Shown here piece by piece: positions 8,909 through 17,627 of a stretch of 64,000 nt of DNA. The notes under the pieces are model-generated. The model was not told the origin of the DNA. It saw only the letters and a list, made by a program, of their open reading frames with translations, and did not search any database. The stretch is from JAXHUM01 sp034189325 (GTDB lineage Bacteria; Desulfobacterota; DSM-4660; Desulfatiglandales; Desulfatiglandaceae). The number at the start of each line of letters is the position of its first letter. Within the stretch, counting starts at the first letter, position 1. The stretch covers positions 1-64,000 of the forward strand of contig JAXHUM010000049.1 in the NCBI GenBank assembly GCA_034189325.1. Reading direction: 5' to 3'. The position numbers and the translations under genes are program-made.

Positions 8909-9263
8909 GATTCCCTTTATCCCTGTTCAGCCTTTGAAAAAGTGCCTCCATTGCGCTGCCCCTCTCCAGAGAGGAATCATGGATAAACATGATTTCGGGC
9001 ACATACTTCAGGGCCATGCGTCTTCCGATCTCCCTTTTGACGAATCGTCGGGCACTATCCAGCCCGGCCTGGGCCCTGTCTATCTCTGTCTTGTCTCCAA
9101 TCACGCTGTAAAAGATTCTCCCCGACTTCAGATCATTACTGAGACGGACGCCTGTAATCGTAACGCCCTTGACCCTGGGATCTCTTACCTTATCCATTAA
9201 TATGTTGGCGATTTCTCTTTGAATCTGCTCTCCAACTCTGTGTGCCCTTTTGCCTGCCAACAT
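8895..9263 (-). CDS. rbfA: 30S ribosome-binding factor A
   Basis: A 122-residue RbfA, which binds immature 30S subunits and helps mature the 16S rRNA 5' end. The KH-like fold is marked by 'RVGEQIQREIANIL', 'DPRVKGVTITGVRLSNDL', 'FVKREIGRRMALKYVPEI' and 'FIHDSSLERG'. Length and motifs are normal. It lies between the DUF503 gene and nrnA; its last 14 bases overlap nrnA. Confidence 0.94.
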   Translation of the reverse strand: MLAGKRAHRVGEQIQREIANILMDKVRDPRVKGVTITGVRLSNDLKSGRIFYSVIGDKTEIDRAQAGLDSARRFVKREIGRRMALKYVPEIMFIHDSSLERGSAMEALFQRLNRDKGNHVTE

Positions 9264-9313
9264 CGCCGGTATCTCTCCCAGTCGCCGGCTCTTAGACCGG
9301 CGGAATTATCCTA

Positions 9314-9601
9314 CTATAGGCTGATGATCTCCATCTCACTATCGACGATCTGTGCGAGATAAAGGGTTTCAATAAAACTGAAGACTTTATTAAGGGAGGC
9401 ATCGATATGACGTCTGTCGTTTCCCACCGCGCTGATCCCCAGTTCGATCTTTTGCCATTGATCATTAGAACCGACTTCCGAGATAGAGACATTGAACCTC
9501 GATTTTACCTTGCCCACCATACTCTTGACCACTTTTCTCTTTTCTTTGAGAGAATGGTTGTCAACGAGCCGGAACTCTATCTTCAAAGTACCTACAACCA
9601 T
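9314..9601 (-). CDS. DUF503 family protein
   Basis: A 95-residue DUF503 (YlxP-like) protein. 'LKIEFRLVDNHSLKEKRKVVKS' at the N-terminus and 'RFNVSISEVGSNDQWQKIELGI' are the family signature, and length matches. Homologues are usually encoded between infB and rbfA and are thought to have a role in ribosome maturation, which remains poorly defined. It starts 4 bases after the infB stop. Confidence 0.88.
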   Translation of the reverse strand: MVVGTLKIEFRLVDNHSLKEKRKVVKSMVGKVKSRFNVSISEVGSNDQWQKIELGISAVGNDRRHIDASLNKVFSFIETLYLAQIVDSEMEIISL

Positions 9602-9605
9602 GTTT

Positions 9606-12233
9606 TCAGAGCTCCGCTTTGGCCTCTTCTATCTCATATATCTCGAACACATCACCCGGCTTGATATCCTGGTAGCCCTCCAGACCGATTCCGCATTCAT
9701 AACCGGATGCCACCTCTTTGACATCGTCCTTGAACCGTCGGAGTGAGGAAAGCTTGCCGTCAAAGACAACCACATCGTCCCGCAAGAGCCTTACGCTCGC
9801 ATTTCTTTTGACAGACCCGTCCGAGACATGACAACCGGCAATGGTGCCTGCCTTGGGAATGTGAAATATCTCTTTAACATCCGCATGGCCGATAACCTTT
9901 TCTTTCTTGACCGGATCCAGAAGACCTGCCATAGCAGCACGAACATCCTTTATGGTTTCATAAATAACATCGTAGTACCGGATATCAACGCCCTCTTTTT
10001 CAGCGACTTCCGACACCCTGGGGTTGGCCCGGACATTAAAGCCGATCACCATGGCGTTTGAGGCGGAAGCCAACATAATATCCGATTCGGTAATGGCTCC
10101 CGTGGCCGCATGAATGACTTTCAGCCTGACTTCATCCGTGCCCTGCTTGATCAGGGCATCGGAAAGCGCCTCAAGGGAACCCTGTACGTCCGTCTTCAGG
10201 ACAATATTAAGCTCCTTGATTTTGCCCTCTTTCATCTTCTCATAGAGATCGTCCAGGCTGACCAGACCCCTACCTGGCGACTCCGGCTTCCTTCCCTGGT
10301 TTTTGCGGTGCTCCACAACCTGCTTGGCGGACTTCTCGTCTTGAACCACGATAAACTCATCACCTGCCATCGGCACACCGGATATACCGTATATCTCAAC
10401 CGGAACTGAAGGACCTGCCGACTTCATCTTCTTACCTCTATGGTCATTCATCGCCCTGACACGGCCGAACTGATCACCACAAACGAAATATTCTCCTTTA
10501 TGGAGGGTCCCGCTCTTTATAAGGGCCGTACACACCGGGCCCTTGCTCTTATCAAGTTTTGCCTCAATAATAGTCCCTCGCGCCTTCTTGTTTGGATTGG
10601 CCGAGAGTTCAAGCATCTCCGATTGGAGCAGTATCAGTCCCAAAAGTTCGTCAACGCCTTCACCCGTCTTTGCGGAAATGTGAGCGAAGATCGTATCTCC
10701 ACCCCAGTCTTCAGGCGTGAGCCCCTGTTCGGCCAGTTCTCTTTTGACTTTATCCGGGTTGGCTTCCGCCTTATCAATCTTATTGACAGCGACTACAATA
10801 GGAATATCAGCCGCACGCGCATGATTAATAGCCTCTTTTGTCTGCGGCATGACACCATCATCAGCCGCGACGACCAACACGATCAGGTCCGTCACTTCTG
10901 CTCCCCTGGCCCTCATGGCGGTAAATGCCTCATGTCCCGGAGTATCAAGAAACACAACATCTCCCTCGTCAGTCTTGACATAATAAGCGCCGATATGCTG
11001 GGTTATACCGCCTGATTCTCCATCGATAATGTTCGATTGACGGATATAATCCAGAAGCGATGTTTTCCCATGATCCACATGGCCCATAATGGTCACAACA
11101 GGCGGTCTCGCTTTGAGATCTTCAGGGGTGTCTTCAACCTCTGAAGTCAGCTGCTCCTCTTTGAAGGTCCCTAATTCCAGTTCATAGCCGAGATCGTCCG
11201 CAACCACCGAGGCTGTTTCAAAATCAATCGACTGATTTAGGCTGACACCGGTTCCTAATACCATCAATCTCTTTATGAGTTCCGCGCCTTTTATCCCCAT
11301 TGCCTTAGCCAATTCACCGACTGTGACGACTTCCTGGACCTTAATCCGTCTTTTAATAGCCTTAGGCACGGTAATCTCAGTATGCTTTTGCTCCCGAATG
11401 GGGGCCTTTCCCTTCTGCGAGACCTTTTTGGCTTTTCGTTTCAAAGGGCGGTCGTTATACAGATCGGCCTTTTCATAAATCTCTTTCTTCTTATGCTTCA
11501 ACATCTTCTGGGGCAGGGTTTCTACTTCGACCTCCTTTTTCCTACCCTTTTTTCTTTTCTTGGGCTTCTCCTTTTTAGTCTCTTCTTTAGTCTCTTCTTT
11601 GGTCTCTTTACCTGAAGGTGGAACCCAGCCCGGGGGTTGTACCGGAACAGGCCCTTCCTGCACAGGTTCAGCCCTTTTTTCGACCTCGGGAACCGCCTCT
11701 ACCTTTGGAGGTTTGTCAGGGAGTTTTATGATCTTCGCGGGTTCCTCAAACCTCCTTTTTATGGGCCTCTTCGGCTTTTCTTCAGGCTCTGCCTTGGTTT
11801 CCTCCTCTGATGGAGGAAGCTCTTCCACCCTTGGTTCTTGCGGTGGCTCTTCTTTCTCCGGTTCTCGGATCGGCTCTTCTGGAGGGTGCGCTTCTGCTCT
11901 AACGTCTTCTTGCTCTTCGACCTCTTCCTCTTCCTTGATTTCCGGGATGGGAGCTTCTACTTCTTTTTTCAGCTCTTCTTCCGATTCTTTGGGTGGTGTT
12001 TTATCGATTTTTATCTTTTTCCGCCGGCGAATCACGGTGGGTTTGATGCGTTTTTCTTCCACAACTTCAGAAACAACACCTGAGACGATTTCTCTAGCCT
12101 TTTGAATGGATGTCTCGTCCAGAGTACTCATATAGTTCTTTATATTGACCCCACCATTCAGAAGCTTTTCCACAAGATCCTTGCTATCCATATTAAGCTC
12201 TCTGGCCAATTCATAAACTCTGACTTTCGCCAT
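9606..12233 (-). CDS. infB: translation initiation factor IF-2
   Basis: An 875-residue IF-2, the GTPase that brings fMet-tRNA to the 30S subunit. An IF2_N segment ('AKVRVYELARELNMDSKDLVE') is followed by a long Glu/Pro/Lys-rich linker (about residues 65-270) and a second IF2_N module. The G domain has 'GHVDHGKTS', 'DTPGHEAF' and 'NKIDKAEA'. Domains II-IV end in 'VFEIYEIEEAKAEL'. I prefer ATG 12233 (GGGGG upstream) to a TTG four codons earlier. It follows ylxR in the nusA operon. Confidence 0.97.
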   Translation of the reverse strand: MAKVRVYELARELNMDSKDLVEKLLNGGVNIKNYMSTLDETSIQKAREIVSGVVSEVVEEKRIKPTVIRRRKKIKIDKTPPKESEEELKKEVEAPIPEIKEEEEVEEQEDVRAEAHPPEEPIREPEKEEPPQEPRVEELPPSEEETKAEPEEKPKRPIKRRFEEPAKIIKLPDKPPKVEAVPEVEKRAEPVQEGPVPVQPPGWVPPSGKETKEETKEETKKEKPKKRKKGRKKEVEVETLPQKMLKHKKKEIYEKADLYNDRPLKRKAKKVSQKGKAPIREQKHTEITVPKAIKRRIKVQEVVTVGELAKAMGIKGAELIKRLMVLGTGVSLNQSIDFETASVVADDLGYELELGTFKEEQLTSEVEDTPEDLKARPPVVTIMGHVDHGKTSLLDYIRQSNIIDGESGGITQHIGAYYVKTDEGDVVFLDTPGHEAFTAMRARGAEVTDLIVLVVAADDGVMPQTKEAINHARAADIPIVVAVNKIDKAEANPDKVKRELAEQGLTPEDWGGDTIFAHISAKTGEGVDELLGLILLQSEMLELSANPNKKARGTIIEAKLDKSKGPVCTALIKSGTLHKGEYFVCGDQFGRVRAMNDHRGKKMKSAGPSVPVEIYGISGVPMAGDEFIVVQDEKSAKQVVEHRKNQGRKPESPGRGLVSLDDLYEKMKEGKIKELNIVLKTDVQGSLEALSDALIKQGTDEVRLKVIHAATGAITESDIMLASASNAMVIGFNVRANPRVSEVAEKEGVDIRYYDVIYETIKDVRAAMAGLLDPVKKEKVIGHADVKEIFHIPKAGTIAGCHVSDGSVKRNASVRLLRDDVVVFDGKLSSLRRFKDDVKEVASGYECGIGLEGYQDIKPGDVFEIYEIEEAKAEL

Positions 12234-12266
12234 ATAATCCCCCAAAACAAACTAGATCCTTCTCAT

Positions 12267-12593
12267 TTATTCAGTAGGCTGTGCCTGAAGAAGATCGCCA
12301 GTTCCCCCACGATTAAAAGGAACGCTCCTGTTAATCTTTCGACTTATAAGATCGTCGCCAACAGCTATTGGGCCTGCCTGCCTGAAGGCCCTATTAAGCT
12401 TCTTACCCTTTGCAAGGTCTTCCCAGCAAGATTTTCTCGAACAAACATAGGCCCCTCTTCCATCTCCTCTCCTATCCCCACAGACCGCTTCACTCCTCTC
12501 ATTGAGAACAAGACGGGTCAATTCCCTCTTGATTTTCTTTTCCCCGCATGAAACGCACATGCGTATGGGAATGTGCCCTTTATTCTTGCTCAT
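12267..12593 (-). CDS. YlxR family RNA-binding protein (DUF448)
   Basis: A 108-residue YlxR/DUF448 protein. The N-terminal 'PIRMCVSCGEKKIKREL' holds the family CxxC. 'GRGAYVCSRKSCW' is the conserved GRGAY motif, and 'KLNRAFR' the following basic helix. YlxR has been linked to RNA binding and RNase P in Gram-positives; its role here is not known. Its start lies 14 bases inside nusA, and infB follows after a short gap, the standard nusA-ylxR-infB order. Confidence 0.9.
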   Translation of the reverse strand: MSKNKGHIPIRMCVSCGEKKIKRELTRLVLNERSEAVCGDRRGDGRGAYVCSRKSCWEDLAKGKKLNRAFRQAGPIAVGDDLISRKINRSVPFNRGGTGDLLQAQPTE

Positions 12594-14049
12594 TGGTCAC
12601 GTCTTTATCCTTCACATCTTCATTACTTAAGTCTTCGTCCTCATCAGTGTCATCATCTACTGCTGAGGCTGTTTCGCTTACAGGAATCTCATCTTCCGGA
12701 GACTCTAAAGGGACTTCGGCTTTATCATCTCCGGCCTCAACCCCTTCGACCTTTTCATCGCTCGGGGCTTTGCGATCATCTTCCGGTTCTTGCGATGTTT
12801 CCCCCGAGATTTCAATGTGTTTCACCCATTCTACAGCCTCTTCAATCAATTTCTCGGCCAACTCATCCGTTATGCCTTCAATGGCAACCAGATCTGACAC
12901 TGCCGCCCCTGCAATATCTTCCGCCGATCTGAAGTCACGGTCATAAAAATCGGAGGCCATTTTCTCACCGATGCCTTCCAAGGCCAGCAGGGATGAATAT
13001 CCCTTTTTGAGGGCCTGGTTGTAATCATTCTCATTGGTCACGTCGAGTTTCCAGCCAGTCAATCTCGAGGCCAGTCGTACATTCTGACCTCGCTTTCCGA
13101 TGGCGAGGGAAAGCTGATCATCAGGGACAACGACCTCCATGGAATGCTTTCCCTCATCAACAACCACACGCGTAATGTCGGCGGGTGCCAAGGCATTGCA
13201 AACCAGCTTGGCTGCATCAGGGTCCCAGGTTACAATGTCGATTTTTTCTCCACGGAGTTCTTGAACGACTGCCTGCACTCTCCTCCCTTTCATACCCACG
13301 CAGGCGCCGATAGGATCCACATCAGGATCCTTGGACTTGACAGCTATTTTTGTCCTGGCGCCGGCCTCCCTTGCCACCTGCATTATCTGGACAATACCCT
13401 CCGAGATTTCAGGGACTTCACTCTCAAAAAGGGCTGAAACGAAATTGGGATGGGTACGGGATAGGATGATCTGGGGACCCCGGCCGAACTGTTTCACCTC
13501 TAGGATATAGGCCCTGATGCGATCTCCCTGCCTGTATGTTTCATTAGGAACTTGCTCCCTTACAGGCAATTCTCCATCTGCCCTGCCGAGATTAACGACT
13601 ATGGCCCCCCTGTCGAATCGTTGCACAATTCCGTTAATGATCTCTCCCTGTCTGTCTTTGAAATCATCAAAAACGATGTCCCTCTCAGCCTCTTTCAGAC
13701 GCTGCATAATGACCTGCTTGGCTGATTGTGCCGCGATTCTACCAAAATCATCCGTATCCATCTTGATGCCCAGACTATCACCCACTTCAGCTTCGGGGTC
13801 CATTGCATGGGCCTCTTCAACAGAAATCTGCAGGTACTCGCTGGTTACATTTTCAGCCACCTCCTTGAATTCGAAGACCTCTATTTCTCCCAACTCTTCA
13901 TTGAAATTGACCTCCAAATCGTAATCCTGGCCATACTTCTTCCTGGCCGCTGTTTGCACGGCCTCCTCAAGGGCCTTGACTAAAACCTGTTGGTCAACGC
14001 CTTTTTCGCGACTTACCTGCTCAATCATTTTTGCTAAATCTGAAGGCAT
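12580..14049 (-). CDS. nusA: transcription termination/antitermination protein NusA
   Basis: A 489-residue NusA. The N-terminal RNA-polymerase-binding domain (residues 1-130) is followed by an S1 domain ('GIVQRFDRGAIVVNLG') and two KH domains ('DPIGACVGMKGRRVQAVV' and 'LSLAIGKRGQNVRLAS'). A helix-hairpin-helix region has 'LLALEGIGEKMASDFYDR' and 'LVAIEGITDELAEKL'. The last ~65 residues are a strongly acidic tail (Glu/Asp-rich, ending 'VTNEQE'), longer than in many homologues. It lies between rimP and ylxR. Confidence 0.96.
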   Translation of the reverse strand: MPSDLAKMIEQVSREKGVDQQVLVKALEEAVQTAARKKYGQDYDLEVNFNEELGEIEVFEFKEVAENVTSEYLQISVEEAHAMDPEAEVGDSLGIKMDTDDFGRIAAQSAKQVIMQRLKEAERDIVFDDFKDRQGEIINGIVQRFDRGAIVVNLGRADGELPVREQVPNETYRQGDRIRAYILEVKQFGRGPQIILSRTHPNFVSALFESEVPEISEGIVQIMQVAREAGARTKIAVKSKDPDVDPIGACVGMKGRRVQAVVQELRGEKIDIVTWDPDAAKLVCNALAPADITRVVVDEGKHSMEVVVPDDQLSLAIGKRGQNVRLASRLTGWKLDVTNENDYNQALKKGYSSLLALEGIGEKMASDFYDRDFRSAEDIAGAAVSDLVAIEGITDELAEKLIEEAVEWVKHIEISGETSQEPEDDRKAPSDEKVEGVEAGDDKAEVPLESPEDEIPVSETASAVDDDTDEDEDLSNEDVKDKDVTNEQE

Positions 14050-14080
14050 ATCTCTTTACTCCATGACCTAATTGGATTCT

Positions 14081-14569
14081 TCAGTCCTCGAACTCAAATA
14101 TTAAGTTGGCCTTTGCGATATTCCGCAAGGGCAAGAGAACGATTTCTTTCTCTATTTCAAGGGACAATACCCCATCTTCAACAGCACGCAATAACCCGGT
14201 GAATTTGCGTCTTCCCTGGATGGGAACCATCATTACAGCCTTTATCCTTTTCCCGACGACCTTCTGAAAGTCCTTTTCTCTTTTCAGGCGCCTATCCAGA
14301 CCTGGTGAAGAGACCTCCAACACATACTCATGGTGGAAAATATCTTCTTGATCGATGACATCACCGAATCGGCGGCTGATCATGGCACACTCATCCAAGG
14401 TGATTCCACCCTCTTTATCTATATAAAACCTTAAGACCCTTCGACCATGCTCGGTCACATATTCTACATCTATGAGTTCAAAACCGATGTGATCGAGTAA
14501 AGGTTCCACAAGACCCATCACTTGATCGATCACAGAACCGGAGATATCGTGATGTTGTGAGGGATCCAT
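14081..14569 (-). CDS. rimP: ribosome maturation factor RimP
   Basis: A 162-residue RimP, needed for 30S assembly. 'VEPLLDHIGFELIDVEYVTEHGRRVLRFYIDKEGGITLDEC', quoted here as the region of residues 16-56, gives the N-terminal domain; 'YVLEVSSPGLDRRLK' is the hallmark motif; an Sm-like C-terminal domain follows. I start at ATG 14569 because the upstream in-frame extension to 14671 would be translated from a terminator-like hairpin and has no RimP similarity. A short GGGG-TGGAG-CCCC hairpin lies just before the start. Confidence 0.93.
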   Translation of the reverse strand: MDPSQHHDISGSVIDQVMGLVEPLLDHIGFELIDVEYVTEHGRRVLRFYIDKEGGITLDECAMISRRFGDVIDQEDIFHHEYVLEVSSPGLDRRLKREKDFQKVVGKRIKAVMMVPIQGRRKFTGLLRAVEDGVLSLEIEKEIVLLPLRNIAKANLIFEFED

Positions 14570-14637
14570 CTTAATAACATTGTCCAGAAAATGGGGCTCC
14601 ACCCCGCCTGAGAGGGATCGTCTATAGTAACAGGGAC

Positions 14638-14664
14638 AAAAAAAAACGGACCCTGAGGCCCGGT
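14638..14664 (-). terminator. intrinsic terminator or attenuator between tRNA-Gly and rimP
   Basis: On the minus strand CGGGCC-TCAG-GGTCCG forms a 6-bp GC-rich stem (one G-T pair) with a 4-base loop, followed at once by a run of nine T. This is a textbook factor-independent terminator shape. It lies about 160 bases downstream of the tRNA and 70 bases upstream of the rimP ATG. It could end the tRNA transcript or attenuate read-through into the rimP operon. Confidence 0.75.
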
Positions 14665-14824
14665 TTGTCAATGAAGACTAAGATTGTAAATCCACCTTAT
14701 GCACTCATCCAAATAAAACTAAGCGCATACTCAGTCCACAATCCGAAGTAAGCAAACCGATCCTCCAGGATGGTCGAAAACCTCAAAAAGGGTATCAGGC
14801 CAAAGCCTAGTTATAACAATTCGA

Positions 14825-14900
14825 TGGAGCGGGCAACGGGAGTCGAACCCGCGACACCAAGCTTGGGAAGCTTGTACTCTACCAGCTGAGCTATGCCCGC
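14825..14900 (-). tRNA. tRNA-Gly (anticodon CCC)
   Basis: The 76-base reverse complement folds as a full cloverleaf. The acceptor stem is GCGGGCA/TGCCCGC, the D arm has GCTC-AGCTGGTA-GAGT, the anticodon stem is CAAGC/GCTTG around the loop TTCCCAA (anticodon CCC, glycine), and the T arm is GCGGG-TTCGACT-CCCGT. The discriminator is T and the CCA end is encoded. It sits at the head of the rimP-nusA-infB operon, where E. coli carries a tRNA-fMet gene (metY). Confidence 0.97.
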
Positions 14901-14920
14901 TCAGACTCCCCAAGTAATTA

Positions 14921-14949
14921 TTAATAATACATCGTTCATTTACAGTCAA
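14921..14949 (-). promoter_or_regulatory. sigma-70-type promoter for tRNA-Gly
   Basis: On the minus strand TTGACT (14949-14944) is followed by a 17-base spacer and TATTAA (14926-14921). The tRNA 5' end is 20 bases downstream of the -10 box. An AT-rich block follows the -10 and a GGGGAG stretch precedes the tRNA. This probably drives the tRNA and, by read-through, rimP and the genes after it. Confidence 0.6.
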
Positions 14950-15218
14950 GTCTTTTTCAAGGTGACCATCTCTCTCCCCTCTCTTTGCCGAAGCCTCCTG
15001 TTCCAGAGTTGTCAAGAATCCTGTTTTTTTACCCCATACTCGGATCTGGAAGGAGATGGCCGCTTAGTCACCCATGCCTTTTTATAGGAGAGCGATGAGA
15101 GCATGAAAAAGGCCTTTATCGCTTTTGTCGAACGAATCCGGTTTGTTGAAATAGATTCCAGAACTTCACTATACCGGAATAAGGAGGTTTTCCTTACTCA
15201 GCCTGAACGGGAAATAGA
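14950..15218. other. intergenic region, no gene seen
   Basis: Non-coding stretch between the DUF2461 gene's 3' end and the tRNA promoter. It holds a loose inverted repeat, GCCTTTTT near 15076 and AAAAAGGC near 15106, without a T-run suited to either flanking gene. Nothing else is recognised. Confidence 0.4.
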
Positions 15219-15902
15219 TCAGTCCATGACCTTCCTAAGCCATTGATGAATAGGCTCCATCCTTTTAAAATGTGAAAAGGTATAGTCCACAATCTTAGGG
15301 GAGAAGAACACCTCCGGAAGCTTTTCCTCAACCGATGCGGTCAGTCCCTTATGAAGGAGGAATTCCACCCGCGGGTGTTGGGAATCATACCCTCGCGGGA
15401 CACGCTTATAGTGCTTCACCCCGATCGCATACCCCTGCTTGGCAATCTTGTTGGCGCTTCTCACCAGCTCGGGCCCCAGCTTTTCGTCCGCCACAGCCTC
15501 TCGATATCTTTTCAGAAGTTCCGAAGAAAGCACATGCATGCCGACTCCGAGCATCAGTTTTCCATCTCCATAGTGAAAATAGAACCCTGAACACTCCATC
15601 CTCTTTCTTTTCCCCTCCCAGAACCATACGCCCAAATTGGTTTTGTAAGGCGTTTTGTCATGACTGAAGCGGGTGTCACGATGGATCCTGAAAAGACTTT
15701 GATTGACCTTTGGTATGGCATTGATATGTGGGGCAATAGATCTCAGTCTTCGACCCATCTCAACAACAAAGGTCCTGGCAGGTTCCATGATGTAGGTTTC
15801 GTAGCCCTGTTTTTCACGATGAAACCAATCCTTGTTGTTGTTTTTTTTTAAATCGGTCAAAAAGGTCACCGATTGTTTTGGAAATCCTTCAAAGTCGCTC
15901 AT
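15219..15902 (-). CDS. DUF2461 domain protein
   Basis: A 227-residue DUF2461 (TIGR02453) protein. The family pattern is clear: 'FLTDLKKNNNKDWFHREK' near the N-terminus, 'FRIHRDTRFSHDKTPYKTN' and 'GFYFHYGDGKLMLGVGMH' in the middle, and 'KMPE'-type loops replaced here by 'KLPEVFFSP'. The biochemical role of the family is unknown. The ATG at 15902 is preceded by AAGGAG; the frame is open upstream to 16031 but that part is not family-like. It lies downstream of argC on the same strand. Confidence 0.88.
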   Translation of the reverse strand: MSDFEGFPKQSVTFLTDLKKNNNKDWFHREKQGYETYIMEPARTFVVEMGRRLRSIAPHINAIPKVNQSLFRIHRDTRFSHDKTPYKTNLGVWFWEGKRKRMECSGFYFHYGDGKLMLGVGMHVLSSELLKRYREAVADEKLGPELVRSANKIAKQGYAIGVKHYKRVPRGYDSQHPRVEFLLHKGLTASVEEKLPEVFFSPKIVDYTFSHFKRMEPIHQWLRKVMD

Positions 15903-15987
15903 TGGGTTCTCCTTCAGCGGCATGTGCAAACGGTTCGACCAGTTCAGACTTGGTGCCGGACTCCGGAAAAAGCCTGTCAGACCCGGT

Positions 15988-17049
15988 TTATGGATATAAA
16001 CCGGGGCGGAGTAGCCCGGCTGTTTCCTCAAGCCCGAAGAGTATATTCATGTTCTGGACGGCGCTACCTGCCTGGCCCTTTACGAGATTGTCAATCAGGC
16101 TGACCACAATGAGCTTGCCTGTTCTTTGGTCCGTGTGAACGGAGAGGCTACAGAAATTACTGCCGCGGACATCGGTGGACGTTTGGGGCTTCTCAGGGTC
16201 GCATACCCTTACAAAGGCCTCGTTCTGATAGAACGATCGATAGACTGCTTCTACTTTTTTGAGATCCACCCCCTCCTCAAGCCTGGCATATATTGTCGTC
16301 AAAATACCACGGGCAAGGGGCACGACATGGGGTGTAAAGGTGACGGTGATGTCCCTGTCCGCCAATAGGCCCAACTCCCTTTCAATCTCGTAGACATGTT
16401 GATGACCGGATATCTTATAGGCATTCATGGCGTCGTAGCGGGCCGGGTAATGAAACATGGGAGAGGGAGTTTTTCCCGCACCAGAGACTCCTGTCTTAGC
16501 GTCACAAATGATGGATTCCGAATCAATGATTCGCGATTGCACGGCCGGTGCCAGACCCAGGATGCAGCTCACCGCAAAACAACCCGGATTCCCCACAAGG
16601 TTGGAGCGGGCTATCTCGTCCCTGTGTAACTCCGCCAGTCCATAAACCGATTTAGAAAGCAGTTCGGGAGAACTATGTTCCTGAGCCCGCCCGATCCTGG
16701 CGGCATACCCCTTATACGTTTGAAAATCATTGAACCGAAAGTCCCCACTATAGTCAATAACCTTGACCCCTTTTTTCAGCCAGGTTGCGGCTGCCTTTTG
16801 GCCGACACCATCAGGGGTGGAAAAAAACACCACGTCAAAATCATCCGGGCAATCCGGATCTTCAGGATCAATTAAAGGAAGATCACAAAAGCTCCTCAGA
16901 TGGGGATAGAGATCACTGATCGGCCTACCTATATCCTGCTTGTCGATGAGGGCCCTGATATCCGCCTGTGGATGGTTCAGTATGAGCTCAATAGCTCCGC
17001 ATCCGCCATATCCCCCTGCACCAATAATACCTACCTTTATGTCAGCCAT
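15988..17049 (-). CDS. argC: N-acetyl-gamma-glutamyl-phosphate reductase
   Basis: A 353-residue ArgC, which reduces N-acetylglutamyl 5-phosphate to the semialdehyde with NADPH in arginine synthesis. The Rossmann motif 'GIIGAGGYGGCGAIEL' is at residues 7-22. The catalytic cysteine lies in 'VGNPGCFAVSCILGLAPA'. 'GVSGAGKTPSPMFHY' and the C-terminal 'DNLVKGQAGSAVQNMN' are also diagnostic. I start at ATG 17049 with AAAGGA upstream; the frame continues to 17115 without family similarity. No other arg gene is in the window. Confidence 0.95.
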   Translation of the reverse strand: MADIKVGIIGAGGYGGCGAIELILNHPQADIRALIDKQDIGRPISDLYPHLRSFCDLPLIDPEDPDCPDDFDVVFFSTPDGVGQKAAATWLKKGVKVIDYSGDFRFNDFQTYKGYAARIGRAQEHSSPELLSKSVYGLAELHRDEIARSNLVGNPGCFAVSCILGLAPAVQSRIIDSESIICDAKTGVSGAGKTPSPMFHYPARYDAMNAYKISGHQHVYEIERELGLLADRDITVTFTPHVVPLARGILTTIYARLEEGVDLKKVEAVYRSFYQNEAFVRVCDPEKPQTSTDVRGSNFCSLSVHTDQRTGKLIVVSLIDNLVKGQAGSAVQNMNILFGLEETAGLLRPGLYP

Positions 17050-17627
17050 GGGAAATCCTTTCTTATTTGAATCTTCAGCACGAACAGCCCAACATGTCGC
17101 AAGACGGCATCCCACTGGGAGGCCTTAAGAAGCTCAAATTGGGGCCTTGCTGTAAGGCATCGGGCCGCAGGCCCCATGCTCGTCTCACTCATACCACAAT
17201 CAGGAGCAAATATCGACCTCACATTGAAACAGACCCGTTTCGGTCACTGCAGGTCAATTCCTTCTCTTTGACGGTTTGGATCTCCGTCACGGTTGGGAAT
17301 ACGATAAGTCTTGTTTTCCTTTTCTCAAGACCCAAAAGGAGGTTTTTACCAAAGTCTCTGAGACCCTACCTCGTCATCTGAAGGGCATCCCCCGAAAAAC
17401 ATAAATGGTGATCCACAGGGATCCTGAAAAGCGCCATCGCTGATGAGAAGGGCAGGGGCGAGTAATTGGTTTGTATTCTGAGTCCTAAAGAGTATAATGA
17501 TACTTTTAGACCTTTTCGCAAACATTTTAGGATGACCGGTAAAGGGGACATTCCGTGCCCGCGATTATCAGGATCTCGGAGGGTCGCTCTTTGCTTGCGA
17601 AGTATTCGGCCAAAAATGAGGGTGTAA
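17050..17627. other. divergent intergenic region between argC and map
   Basis: About 580 bases with no convincing gene, lying between divergently transcribed argC and map. On the plus strand a -10-like TATAAT is at 17491-17496, with TTTGTA 17 bases before it, a weak match to a -35. This could serve map. The argC promoter was not found. Confidence 0.35.

Noticed and set aside
10440..11015. 191-codon open frame on the plus strand
   Set aside because: It lies opposite the G domain of infB, which is intact and well supported; the antisense product has no recognisable motif.
11560..12105. Ser/Gly-rich open frame on the plus strand opposite infB
   Set aside because: It is the reverse complement of the Glu/Pro/Lys-rich linker of IF-2, whose biased codons leave the opposite strand open. 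No ribosome-binding site or family match.
14731..15015. 94-codon open frame on the minus strand
   Set aside because: It runs through the tRNA-Gly gene and its promoter, so it is not a protein gene.
15076..15113. Inverted repeat GCCTTTTT/AAAAAGGC
   Set aside because: The arms are low-complexity and 22 bases apart, with no T-run or gene end that it would serve.
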